Positions 1 through 10,020 of a DNA stretch of 30,556 nucleotides are shown here, one piece after another. The position numbers and the translations under genes were made by a program. The notes under the pieces are model-generated. The model was not told where the DNA came from. It ran no database searches and saw only the letters and a list, made by a program, of their open reading frames with translations. The stretch covers positions 1 to 30,556 of the forward strand of contig CAJNDS010001168.1 of the NCBI GenBank assembly GCA_905221605.1. Reading direction: 5' to 3'. This DNA is from Symbiodinium natans. Its lineage: Eukaryota; Sar; Dinophyceae; Suessiales; Symbiodiniaceae. How positions within the stretch are numbered: position 1 is the stretch's first letter; every line of letters starts with the position of its first letter.

Positions 1-855
1 TAAACTATAAACGTCTATAGTTTAGGAGTCAGGCTTTATAGTTTAGCGCCGAAACTATAGACGTTTATAGTTTAGGCTCTAGAGTTTGGGGCTCTATAGT
101 TTAGGGCAAAATCCAGAAATTGGAGGCAGCATTTCCGGCATCGATTTCTGTACTAAAAAATCGCATTTTGAAGCTCGGTCCAGGCCAATCCTGGGGGACC
201 CCCCACGGATGGTCCTAAACTATAAACGCTTCTATAGTTTAGGAGCCAGCCTTTATAGTTTAGCGGCTAAACTATAAACGTCTATAGTTTAGGGGTCAGG
301 CTTTATAGTTTAGCGCCGAAACTATAAACGTTTATAGTTTAGGCTCTAGAGTTTGGGGCTCTATAGTTTAGGGCAAAATCCAGAAATTGGAGGCAGCATT
401 TCCGGCATCGATTTCTATACTAAAAAATCGCATTTTGAAGCTCGGTCCAGGCCAATCCTGGGGGACCCCCCACGGATGGTCCTAAACTATAAACGTTTCT
501 ATAATTTGGGAGCCAACCTTTATAGTTTAGCGGCTAAACTATAAACGTCTATAGTTTAGGAGTCAGGCTTTATAGTTTAGCGCCGAAACTATAGACGTTT
601 ATAGTTTAGGCTCTAGAGTTTGGGGCTCTATAGTTTAGGGCAAAATCCAGAAATTGGAGGCGCATTTCCGGCATCGATTTCTGTACTAAAAAATCGCATT
701 TTGAAGCTCGGTCCAGGCCAATCCTGGGGGACCCCCCACGGCTGGTTCTAAACTATAAACGTTTCTATAGTTTGGGAGTCAACCTTTATAGTTTAGCGGC
801 TAAACTATAAACGTCTATAGTTTAGGAGTCAGGCTTTATAGTTTAGCGCCGAAAC
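1..855. repeat. 267-bp tandem satellite, block 1
   Basis: Three head-to-tail units start at 1, 268 and 535, a period of 267 bp; the array then grades into the 50-bp satellite. Each unit has palindromic TATAGTTTAG/CTAAACTATA segments related to the 50-bp satellite, plus a ~125-bp core running from CAAAATCCAGAAATTGG to the GC hairpin TGGGGG-A-CCCCCCA and CGGATGGTCC. Units differ by single substitutions and small indels. The 63-codon ORF in some units is broken in others and is not treated as a gene. Confidence 0.93.
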
Positions 856-2385
856 TATAAACGTCTATAGTTTAAGAGCCCCTCTTTATAGTTTAGCGCC
901 TAAACTATAAACGTCTATAGTTTCGGAGCCATTCTTTACAGTTTAGCGCCTAAACTATAAACGTTTACAGTTTAGGAGCCCCTCTTTATAGTTTAGCGCC
1001 TAAACTATAAACGTCTATAGTTTAGGAGCCACTCTTTATAGTTTAGCGCCTAAACTATAAACGTTTACAGTTCAGGAGCCCCTCTTTATAGTTTAGCGCC
1101 TAAACTATAAACGTCTATAGTTTAGGAGCCACTCTTTATAGTTTAGCGCTAAACTATAAACGTCTATAGTTTAGGAGCCCCTCTTTATAGTTTAGCGCCT
1201 AAACTATAAACGTCTATAGTTTAGGAGCCCCTCTTTATAGTTTAGCGCCTAAACTATAAACGTCTATAATTTAGGAGCCCCTCTTTATAGTTTAGCGCCT
1301 AAACTATAAGCGTCGAGCCCCTCTTTATAGTTTAGCGCCTAAACTATAAACGTTTACAGTTTAGGAGCCCCTCTTTATAGTTTAGCGCCTAAACGATAAA
1401 CGTCTATAGTTTCGGAGCCATTCTTTATAGTTTAGCGCCTAAACTATAAACGTTTACAGCTTAGGAGCCCCTCTTTATAGCTTAGCGCCTAAACTATAAA
1501 CGTTTACAGTTTAGGAGCCACTCTTTATAGTTTAGCGCCTAAACGATAAACGTCTATAGTTTCGGAGCCACTCTTTATAGTTTAGCGCCTAAACTATAAA
1601 CGTCTATAGTTTAGGAGCCACTCTTTATAGTTTAGCGGCTAAACTATAAACGTCTATAGTTTAGGAGCCCCTCTTTATAGTTTAGCGCCGAAACTATAAA
1701 CGTCTATAGTTTAAGAGCCCCTCTTTATAGTTTAGCGCCTAAACTATAAACGTCTACAGTTTCGGAGCCATTCTTTACAGTTTAGCGCCTAAACTATAAA
1801 CGTTTACAGTTTAGGAGCCCCTCTTTATAGTTTAGCGCCTAAACTATAAACGTCTACAGTTTAGGAGCCACTCTTTATAGTTTAGCGCCTAAACTATAAA
1901 CGTCTTTAATTTAGGAGCCCCTCTCTATAGTTTAGCGCCTAAACGATAAACGTCTATAATTTAGGAGCCCCTCTTTATAGTTTAGCGCCTAAACTATAAA
2001 CGTCTATAGTTTCGGAGCCACTCTTTATAGTTTAGGGCCTAGACAATAAGCGTTTACAGTTTAGGAGCCCCTCTTTATAGTTTAGCGCCTAAACTATAAA
2101 CGTTTACAGTTTAGGAGCCCCCCTTTATAGTTTAGCCCCTAAACTATAGACGTCTATAGTTTAAGAGCCACTCTTTATAGTTTAGCGCCTAAACTAGTAA
2201 GGTCCATAGGTCAGGAGCCAACCTGTATAGTTCAGCGCCTCAACTATAAACGTCTATAGTTTAGGAGCCAAGCTTGATAGTTTAGCGCCTAAACTATAAA
2301 CGTCTATAGTTTAGGAGCCGCTCTTATAGTTTAACGCCAACACTACAAACGTCTACAGTTTATAGGGGTCGCTTTCTATAGTTTG
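856..2385. repeat. 50-bp palindromic satellite, block 1
   Basis: About 30 tandem copies of a 50-bp unit. Each unit has arm TTTATAGTTTAG, spacer CGC and arm CTAAACTATAAA, a perfect 12-bp inverted repeat. The second arm can alternatively pair with the next TATAGTTTAG across AACGTC. The tail is GGAGCC followed by CCTC, ACTC or ATTC. Units vary mainly in that tail and in TATAG versus TACAG. Toward 2200-2385 the units become degenerate and pass into the 93-bp family. Confidence 0.93.
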
Positions 2386-3490
2386 GCATAAACGGTACCC
2401 CCGCGGGCCTAAACTGTGAACGGTACCCCCACGCGGATTTTCGGACATTGGCTAAACTATAAACGTCGAACATTTGGGGCCACTTTCTACAGTTTGTGCA
2501 AAACGGTACCCCCTACGCGGATTTGCGGACTTTGGCTACACTGTAAGCGTCTATAGCTTAGGGGCCACTGTCTATAGTTTGGCACCTGATCTGTAAACGG
2601 TGCCCTCACGCGGATTTTCGGATGTTGGCCTAGACTGTAAACGGTACCCCCACGCGCATTTTCGGCCTTTGGCTGAACTATAAACGTCGACAGTTTTTGG
2701 GGCCACCTTCTACAGTTTGGCGCCTAAACTGTAAACGGTACCCCCACGCGGATTTTCGGACTTTGGCTAAACTATAAACGTCTTTAGTTTAGGGGCCACT
2801 TTCTATAGTTTGGCACCTAAACTGCAAGCGGTGCCCCCACGCGGATTTTCGGACTTTGGCTAAGCTATAAACACCTATAGTTTTAGGGGTCACTTTCTAT
2901 AGTTTGGCACCTGAACTGTAAATTGTAACCTCACGTGGATTTTCGGACTTTTGCGAACCTATAAACGTCTATAGTTTAGGGGCACTTTCAAACTGTAAGC
3001 GGTACCCCCGCGCGGATTTTCGGACTTTGGCTAAACTATAAACGTTTATAGCTTAGGGGCGACTTTCTATTGTTCGGCACTTAACTATAAATGGTACCCC
3101 CGCGCGGATTCGACTGTGGCTACACTATAAACGTTGAAAGTTTGGGGCCACTTTCTATAGTTTGCCACCTAAACTGTAAACGTTACCCCCACACGGGTTT
3201 TCGGACTTTGGCTAAACTATAAACGTCTATAGTTCAGGGGCCACTTTCTATAGTTCGGCACCTAAACTATATATGGTACCCCCACGCGGTTTTTCGGACT
3301 TTGGCTAAACTATAAACGTTGAAAGTTTGGGGCCACTTTCTACAGTTTGGCACCTAAACTGCAAACGCTACCCCCACGCGGATTTTCGGACTTTGTTTAA
3401 ACTATAAGCGTCTATAATTTAGGGGCCACTTTCTATAGTTTGGCACTTGAACTGTAAACGGTACCCCACGCGGATTTCCGGACTTTGGCT
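2386..3490. repeat. ~93-bp GGTACC-type satellite, block 1
   Basis: Tandem diverged units of about 93 bp. Each contains GGTACCCCCACGCGG, ATTTTCGGACTTTGGC, a CTAAACTATAAACGTC palindrome arm, GGGGCCACTTTCTATAG and TTTGGCACCTAAACTG. The CTATAAACG/TATAGTTT part is shared with the 50-bp satellite, so the families are probably related. Copies here are more diverged than in the 50-bp blocks, with internal deletions near 2990. Confidence 0.88.
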
Positions 3491-3510
3491 AAGCCATGCT
3501 AAGTCATAAA

Positions 3511-3696
3511 CAAGGTGGAGGCAACGTGCAAGGAAGGTGGAAGCAAGCGGAAACAAGGTGGAAGGAAGGTGGAAGCAAGGTGGCAGCAAGATGGAAGCAA
3601 GGTTGAAGAACGGTAGAAGCAAGGTGGAAGCAAGGTGGAAGCAAAGTGCAAGCAACGTGGAAGCGAGCTGGAAGCAAGGTGGAAGCAGGGTGGAAT
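3511..3696. repeat. 11-bp purine-rich minisatellite, copy 1
   Basis: About 17 degenerate copies of an 11-bp unit approximating AAGCAAGGTGG. The plus strand is almost entirely A and G, with few pyrimidines. It is exactly one 11-bp unit longer than the other two copies (186 versus 175 bp). Overlapping ORFs on both strands are a by-product of the low-complexity repeat. Confidence 0.9.
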
Positions 3697-4620
3697 CACT
3701 AGCTACGGTCAGCCGCCGCCGATGTTTTTCCCCCCGGGGGCAAAACCTCCAATCAATGAACGGTTTTCCCCCGGGACGCAAAACCTCCGGTCTTTCCATG
3801 CTCGCAAAACCTCCAATCGACACAGAAATGCTTCGCGGATCTACAGGAGGCGTAAAGCCTCCAATCAATTCAAAGATAGTTTTCCCTCGGGCGCAAAACC
3901 TCCAATCAATGCAACGGTCTTTCCCCCGGGCGCAAAACCTCCGGTGGGCCCAAATGGCTTCGCGATTCATATGTTGATAGAGCACGAGAACGGTGCTCAA
4001 AAGCTACATCCAACCAGTGATGTCTTTCCCCCGACAGCACCTCGGATCTGTATCCTGATATAGCACAAGTACCGGGCTTAATACCTGCCTTTGGTGTCGT
4101 GCCAGGACGGTGCTTAAACGCTGCCTTTCCCCCGCCGATGTTTTTCTCCCGGGCGCAAAACCTTCAATCAACGCAACGGTCTTTCCCCCAGGCATGAACC
4201 TCCCTGCTGGCACAATCAACGCAACGGTCTTTCTCCCGGGCATAAAACCTCCCTGCTGGCAAAACCTCCGGTCGACCCAAAAAAATGCTTCGCGGATGGA
4301 CACGCTGATAGAGCACAAGTACGGTGCTCAAGAGCTACGTCTAACAAGCGACGTCCTCCTCCCGACAGCAGAACCTCCAATCAACTCGCGGTCGACCCAC
4401 CTGTGGATTGACATAACACAAGTACCGGGCTCGAAAGCTACGGTCAACCACCGACGTCTTCCCCCGGGCAGAAACCTCCGTTCGACCCAAACATGCTCTT
4501 CGGTTTTCTTTGTGATCTGAGCACCAGTACGGTGCTTAACAGCTACGGTCAACCATCGGTCTCTTTCCCCCGGGTGCAAAACCTCCGGTTGACCCCCCCT
4601 GCAAGACTAGCAGGCTGCAA
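3697..4620. repeat. Degenerate CCCCCGGG/CAAAACCTCC array, copy 1
   Basis: Irregular array of TTTCCCCCGGGCGCAAAACC-type modules followed by TCCAATCAA or TCCGGT. It is interspersed with small hairpins of the form GAGCAC-N7-GTGCTC (for example near 3979 and 4312), each followed by AGCTAC. This copy has an additional ~70-bp internal duplication around 4190-4265 compared with copies 2 and 3. Many overlapping ORFs occur on both strands with no domain signal, so no gene is called. Confidence 0.8.
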
Positions 4621-4935
4621 GAGGACTAAGATCGTGGTGGAACAAACAAGCAACTTTGACTAGGTGTAATACACCTCGACAAGAACGCATACAAGAAGGG
4701 CGGTGAGAAAAAAACAAGAGAGTTTCCTAAACATGAGTTTAGAAAACTAAACCCTAAAAGGCGGAGCTGGCTAAGGGTGGGAGCCGCACTTGACGGCGCG
4801 GGAGGGAAACGCGTGAAATGATGTGGCCGAAGCAAGGCCCCATTCTCGGTGGCCCTGAGCGTGCTCCGGAACCGAAACAAATTTCAAGTTTGTTCGCCCG
4901 TCCGGCCATGTCATATCCTTCTCCAGCTTCGGCGC
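4621..4935. other. Conserved spacer before telomeric tract, copy 1
   Basis: About 315 bp that is not tandemly repeated locally but recurs nearly unchanged at 9331-9624 and 15211-15498. It contains an 11-bp inverted repeat GTTTCCTAAAC with a 4-nt loop at 4732-4757, imperfect in this copy because the right arm reads GTTTAGAAAAC. An isolated AACCCTAAAA and a GC-rich stretch follow. No gene is supported. Confidence 0.7.
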
Positions 4936-5009
4936 AAACCCTAAACCCTAAACCCTAAACCCTAAACCCTAAACCCTAAACCCTAAACCCTAAACCCTAA
5001 ACCCTAAAC
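4936..5009 (-). repeat. Interstitial telomeric tract (CCCTAAA)n, copy 1
   Basis: About 10.5 perfect copies of CCCTAAA on the plus strand (TTTAGGG on the minus strand), the Arabidopsis-type telomere repeat also used by dinoflagellates and many algae. The orientation is that of a telomere at the left end of the chromosome. Satellite DNA lies on both sides, so it is internal. Confidence 0.97.
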
Positions 5010-5217
5010 TCAGGCGTGGCTGGTGGGGGAGCTTCGCTCCTTTCCCACCAGCCGAGCCGCCCAAAGCAAGTGGCTGCATGGGCATCGCACATACAATATG
5101 CCTATACAGCAGTTCAACTGTCTTACCAGAGAGCGTGCCGTGCCACCGCTAGGCAGTGGAGCGGTGTCAGTACTGACAATATATTATATATATACCCCAA
5201 AACCTGCCCGAAATCAC
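5010..5217. other. Palindrome-rich segment after telomeric tract, copy 1
   Basis: About 205 bp holding four inverted repeats in a row. At 5018-5053 arms GGCTGGTGGG and CCCACCAGCC flank a loop containing CTTCG. At 5110-5120 lies CAGTT-C-AACTG. At 5144-5166 arms CACCGCT and AGCGGTG occur. At 5166-5177 lies the perfect palindrome GTCAGTACTGAC. An AT run follows. The segment recurs almost identically after the other two telomeric tracts. No gene recognised. Confidence 0.75.
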
Positions 5218-6125
5218 GGTTAAACTATAAAGATTTCTATAGTTTTGCGTCTAAACTATAAACGTTTATAGTTTAGGCTCTATAGTTTTGGCTCTAAACT
5301 ATAGACGTTTATAGTTTAGCGTCTATAGTTTAGGGCTTTATAGTTTAGGCTTTATAGTTTAGCGGCTAAACTATAAACGTCTATAGTTTAGGAGTCAGGC
5401 TTTATAGTTTAGCGCCGAAACTATAGACGTTTATAGTTTAGGCTCTAGCGTTTGGGGCTCTATAGTTTAGGGCAAAATCCAGAAATTGGAGGCAGCATTT
5501 CCGGCATCGATTTCTGTACTAAAAAATCGCATTTTGAAGCTCGGTCCAGGCCAATCCTGGGGGACCCCCCACGGATGGTCCTAAACTATAAACGCTTCTA
5601 TAGTTTAGGAGCCAACCTTTATAGTTTAGCGGCTAAACTATAAACGTTTATAGTTTAGGGGTCAAGCTTTATAGTTTAGCGCCGAAACTATAAACGTTTA
5701 TAGTTTAGGCTCTAGAGTTTGGGGCTCTATAGTTTAGGGCAAAATCCAGAAATTGGAGGCAGCATTTCCGGCATCGATTTCTGTACTAAAAAATCGCATT
5801 TTGAAGCTCGGTCCAAGCCAATCCTGGGGGACCCCCCACGGATGGTCCTAAACTATAAACGCTTCTATAGTTTAGGAGCCAACTTTATAGTTTAGCGGCT
5901 AAACCATAAACGTTTATAGTTTGGGGGTCAAGCTTTATAGTTTAGCGCCGAAACTATAAACGTTTATAGTTTAGGCTCTAGAGTTTGGGGCTCTATAGTT
6001 TAAGGCAAAATCCAGAAATTGGAGGCAGCATTTCCGGCATCGATTTCTGTACTAAAAAATCGCATTTTGAAGCTCGGTCCAGGCCAATCCTGGGAGACCC
6101 CCCACGGATGGTCCTAAACTATAAA
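5218..6125. repeat. 267-bp tandem satellite, block 2
   Basis: The array restarts directly after the palindrome-rich segment with short TATAGTTTAG palindromes, including a 26-bp perfect palindrome at 5251-5276. About three 267-bp units with the CAAAATCCAGAAATTGG core then follow (cores near 5470, 5740 and 6007). Confidence 0.92.
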
Positions 6126-6545
6126 CGTCTATAATGTGGGAGCCAACCTTTATAGTTTAGCGCCTAAACTATAAACGTCTATAGTTTAGGAGCCCCTCTT
6201 TATAGTTTAGCGCCTAAACTATAAACGTCTATAGTTTAGGAGCCAATCTTTATAGTTTAGCGCCTAAACTATAAACGTCTATAGTTTAGGAGCCAACCTT
6301 TATAGTTTAGCGCCTAAACTATAAACGTCTATAGTTTAGGAGCCACTCTTTATAGTTTAGCGCCTAAACTATAAACGTCTATAGTTTAGGAGCCACTCTT
6401 TATAGTTTAGCGCCTAAACTATAAACGTCTATACTTTAGGAGCCCCTCTTTATAGTTTAGCGCCTAAACTATAAACGTCTATAATTTAGGAGCCAACCTT
6501 TATAGTTTAGCGGCTAAACTATAAACGTCTATAGTTTAGGAGTCA
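6126..6545. repeat. 50-bp palindromic satellite, block 2a
   Basis: About eight units of the 50-bp palindromic repeat, more homogeneous than block 1, with GGAGCC tails ending CCTC, AATC, AACC or ACTC. Confidence 0.92.
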
Positions 6546-7020
6546 GGCTTTATAGTTTAGCGCCGAAACTATAGACGTTTATAGTTTAGACTCTGTAGTT
6601 TGGGGCAAAAATCAGAAGAAATTGGAGGCAGCATTTCGGGCATCGATTTCTGTACTAAAAATCGCACTTTTAAGCTGGGTCCAGGCCAATCCTGGGGGAC
6701 CCCCCACGGATGTTCCTAAACTATAAACGTTTATAGTTTAGGAGCCAACCTTTATAGTTTAGCGGCTAAACTATAAACGTTTATAGTTTAGGGGTCAAGC
6801 TTTATAGTTTAGCGCCGAAACTATGAACGTTTATAGTTTAGGCTCTAGAGTTTGGGGCTCTATAGTTTAGGGCGAAATCCAGAAATTGGAGGCAGCATTT
6901 CCCGCATCGATTTGTGTACTAAAAAATCGCATTTTGAAGCTCGGTCCAGGCCAATCCTGGGGGACCCCCCACGGATGGTCCTAAACTATAAACGCTTCTA
7001 TAGTTTAGGAGCCAACCTTT
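6546..7020. repeat. 267-bp-type units, variant pair
   Basis: Two 267-family units lie inside the 50-bp array. The first is a shortened variant with a changed core (core near 6605, ending CGGATGTTCC). The second is a normal unit with core near 6870. The same pair occurs at 11600-12085 in copy 3, so it is part of the higher-order repeat. Confidence 0.85.
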
Positions 7021-7470
7021 ATAGTTTAGCGCCTAAACTATAAACGTCTATAGTTTAGGAGCCACTCTTTATAATTTAGTGCCTAAACTATAAACGTCTA
7101 TAGTTTAGGAGCCCCTCTTTATAGTTTAGCGCCTAAACTATAAACGTTTACAGTTTCGGAGCCCCTCTTTATAGTTTAGCGCCTAAACTATAAAGGTCTA
7201 TAGTTTAGGAGCCACTCTTTATAGTTTAGCGCCTAAACTATAAACGTCTTTAGTTTAGGAGCCCCTCTTTATAGTTTAGCGCCTAGACTATAAACGTTTA
7301 CAGTTTCGGAGCCCCTCTCTATAGTTTAGCGCCTAAACTATAAACGTCTATAGTTTCGGAGCCACTCTTTATAGTTTAGCGCCTAGACTATAAGCGTTTA
7401 CAGTTTAGGAGCCCCTCTTTATAGTTTAGCGCCTAAACTATAAACGTTTACAGTTTAGGAGCCCCCCTTT
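7021..7470. repeat. 50-bp palindromic satellite, block 2b
   Basis: About nine 50-bp units. The array stops abruptly at 7470 and joins a 93-bp-family unit in mid-sequence. Comparison with copy 3 indicates a deletion at this joint. Confidence 0.9.
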
Positions 7471-8235
7471 ATTGTAAACGGTACCCCCACGCGGATTTTC
7501 GGACTTTGGCTAAACTATAAACGTCTTTAGTTTAGGGGCCACTTTCTATAGTTTGGCACCTAAACTGCAAGCGGTGCCCCCACGCGGATTTTCGGACTTT
7601 GGCTAAGCTATAAACACCTATAGTTTTAGGGGTCACTTTCTATAGTTTGGCACCTGAACTGTAAATTGTAACCTCACGTGGATTTTCGGACTTTTGCGAA
7701 CCTATAAACGTCTATAGTTTAGGGGCACTTTCAAACTGTAAGCAGTACCCCCGCGCGGATTTTCGGACTTTGGTTAAACTATAAACGTTTATAGTTTAGG
7801 GGCGACTTTCTATTGTTCGGCACTTACACTATAAATGGTACCCCCGCGCGGATTTTCGACTGTGGCTACACTATAAACGTTGAAAGTTTGGGGCACTTTC
7901 TATAGTTTGGCACCTAAACTGTAAACGTTACCCCTACACGGGTTTTCGGACTTTGGCTAAACTATAAACGTCTATAGTTCAGGGGCCTCTTTCTATAGTT
8001 CGGCACCTAAACTATATATGGTACCCCCACGCGGATTTTCGGACTTTGGCTAAACTATAAACGTCGAAAGTTTGGGGCCACTTTCTACAGTTTGGCACCT
8101 AAACTGCAAACGCTACCCCCACGCGGATTTTCGGACTTTGGTTAAACTATAAGCGTCTATAATTTAGGGGCCACTTTCTATAGTTTGGCACTTGAACTGT
8201 AAACGGTACCCCATGCGGATTTTCGGACTTTGGCT
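7471..8235. repeat. ~93-bp GGTACC-type satellite, block 2
   Basis: About eight diverged units of the GGTACCCCCACGCGG family, collinear with 13349-14111. It is shorter than blocks 1 and 3 because roughly 0.8 kb found in copy 3 is missing at the left edge. Confidence 0.88.
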
Positions 8236-8255
8236 AAGCCATGCTAAGTCATAAA

Positions 8256-8430
8256 CAAGGTGGAGGCAACGCGCAAGGAAGGTGGAAGCAAGTGGAAACA
8301 AGGTGGAAGCAAGGTGGCAGCAAGATGGAAGCAAGGTTGAAGAACGGTAGAAGCAAGGTAGAAGCAAGGTGGAAGCAAAGTGCAAGCAACGTGGAAGCGA
8401 GCTGGAAGCAAGGTGGAAGCAGGGTGGAAT
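8256..8430. repeat. 11-bp purine-rich minisatellite, copy 2
   Basis: About 16 degenerate AAGCAAGGTGG-like units, 175 bp, nearly identical to the copy at 14132-14306. Confidence 0.9.
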
Positions 8431-9330
8431 CACTAGCTACGGTCAGCCGCCGCCGATGTTTTTCCCCCCGGGCGCAAAACCTCCAATCAATGAACGGTTT
8501 TCCCCCGGGACGCAAAACCTCCGGTCTTTCCATGCTCGCAAAACCTCCAATCGACACAGAAATGCTTCGCGGATCTACAGGAGGCGTAAAGCCTCCAATC
8601 AATTCAAAGATGGTTTTCCCTCGGGCGCAAAACCTCCAATCAATGCAACGGTCTTTCCCCCGGGCGCAAAACCTCCGGTGGGCCCAAATGGCTTCGCGAT
8701 TCATATGTTGATAGAGCACGAGAACGGTGCTCAAAAGCTACATCCAACCAGTGATGTCTTTCCCCCGACAGCACCTCGGATCTGTATCCTGATATAGCAC
8801 AAGTACCGGGCTTAATACCTGCCTTTGGTGTCGTGCCAGGACGGTGCTTAAACGCTGCCTTTCCCCCGCCGATGTTTTTCTCCCGGGCGCAAAACCTCCA
8901 ATCAACGCAACGGTCTTTCCCCCGGGCATGAAACCTCCCTGCTGGCAAAACCTCCGGTCGACCCAAAAAAAAAAAGCATCGCGGATTTACATGCTGATAG
9001 AGCACAAGTACGGTGCTCAAGAGCTACGTCTAACAAGCGACGTCCTCCTCTGACAGCAGAACCTCCAATCAACTCGCGGTCGACCCACCTGTGGATTGAT
9101 ATAGTACAAGTGCCGGGCTCGAAAGCTACGGTCAACCACCGATGTCTTCCCCCGGGCAGAAACCTCCGTTCGACCCAAACATGCTCTTCGGTTTTCTTTG
9201 TGATCTGAGCACCAGTACGGTGCTTAAAAGCTACGGTCAACCATCGGTCTCTTTTCCCCTGGGCGCAAAACCTCCGGTTGACCCCCCTGCAGGACTAGCA
9301 GGCTGCAAGAGGACTAAGATCGCGGTGGAA
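8431..9330. repeat. Degenerate CCCCCGGG/CAAAACCTCC array, copy 2
   Basis: Same modules and GAGCAC-N7-GTGCTC hairpins as copy 1. A poly(A) run near 8965 differs in length from copy 3. ORFs on both strands are repeat by-products. Confidence 0.8.
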
Positions 9331-9624
9331 CAAACAAGCAACTTTGACTAGGGTGTAATACACCCCGACAAGAACGCATACAAGAAGGTGAGTGAGAAAA
9401 AAACAAGAGAGTTTCCTAAACATGAGTTTAGGAAACTAAACCCTAAAAGGCGGAGCTGGCTAAGGGTGGGAGCCGCACTTGACGGCGCGGGAGGGAAACG
9501 CGTGAAATGATGTGGCCGAAGCAAGGCCCCATTCTCGGTGGCCTTGAGCGTGCTCCGGAACCGAAACAAATTTCAAGTTTGTTCGCCCGTCCGGCCATGT
9601 CATATCCTTCTCCAGCTTCGGCGC
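9331..9624. other. Conserved spacer before telomeric tract, copy 2
   Basis: Recurrent spacer. The 11-bp inverted repeat GTTTCCTAAAC/GTTTAGGAAAC with a 4-nt loop is perfect here (9411-9436). No gene supported. Confidence 0.7.
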
Positions 9625-9818
9625 AAACCCTAAACCCTAAACCCTAAACCCTAAACCCTAAAACCCTAAACCCTAAACCCTACCCTAAACCCTAAACACC
9701 CTAAACCCTAAACCCTAAACCCTAAACCCTAAACCCTAAACCCTAAACCCTAAACCCTAAACCCTAAACCCTAAACCCTAAACCCTAAACCCTAAACCCT
9801 AAACCCTAAACCCTAAAC
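9625..9818 (-). repeat. Interstitial telomeric tract (CCCTAAA)n, copy 2
   Basis: 194 bp of CCCTAAA repeats. An irregular patch at about 9658-9710 has an extra A, a CCCTA-CCCTAAA and an inserted CAC; the rest is regular. Same orientation as copies 1 and 3. Confidence 0.97.
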
Positions 9819-10020
9819 TCAGGCGTGGCTGGTGGGGGAGCTTCGCTCCTTTCCCACCAGCCGAGCCGCCCAAAGCAAGTGGCTTCATGGGCATCGCACA
9901 TACAATATGCCTATACAGCAGTTCAACTGTCTTACCAGAGAGCGTGCCGTGCCACCGCTAGGCAGTGGAGCGGTGTCAGTACTGACAATATATTATATAT
10001 ACCCCAAAACCTGCCCGAAA
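9819..10020. other. Palindrome-rich segment after telomeric tract, copy 2
   Basis: Same order of four inverted repeats as at 5010-5217, with one substitution (CTTCATGG for CTGCATGG) and a shorter AT run. Confidence 0.75.

Noticed and set aside
856-2385. CRISPR array
   Set aside because: Repeats are directly abutting with no unique spacers, and the genome is eukaryotic.
3419-4580. Long overlapping ORFs on both strands in the minisatellite and CCCCCGGG arrays (also at 8164-9351 and 14040-15225)
   Set aside because: Open in several frames at once, low complexity, no domain; typical of simple repeats lacking stop words.
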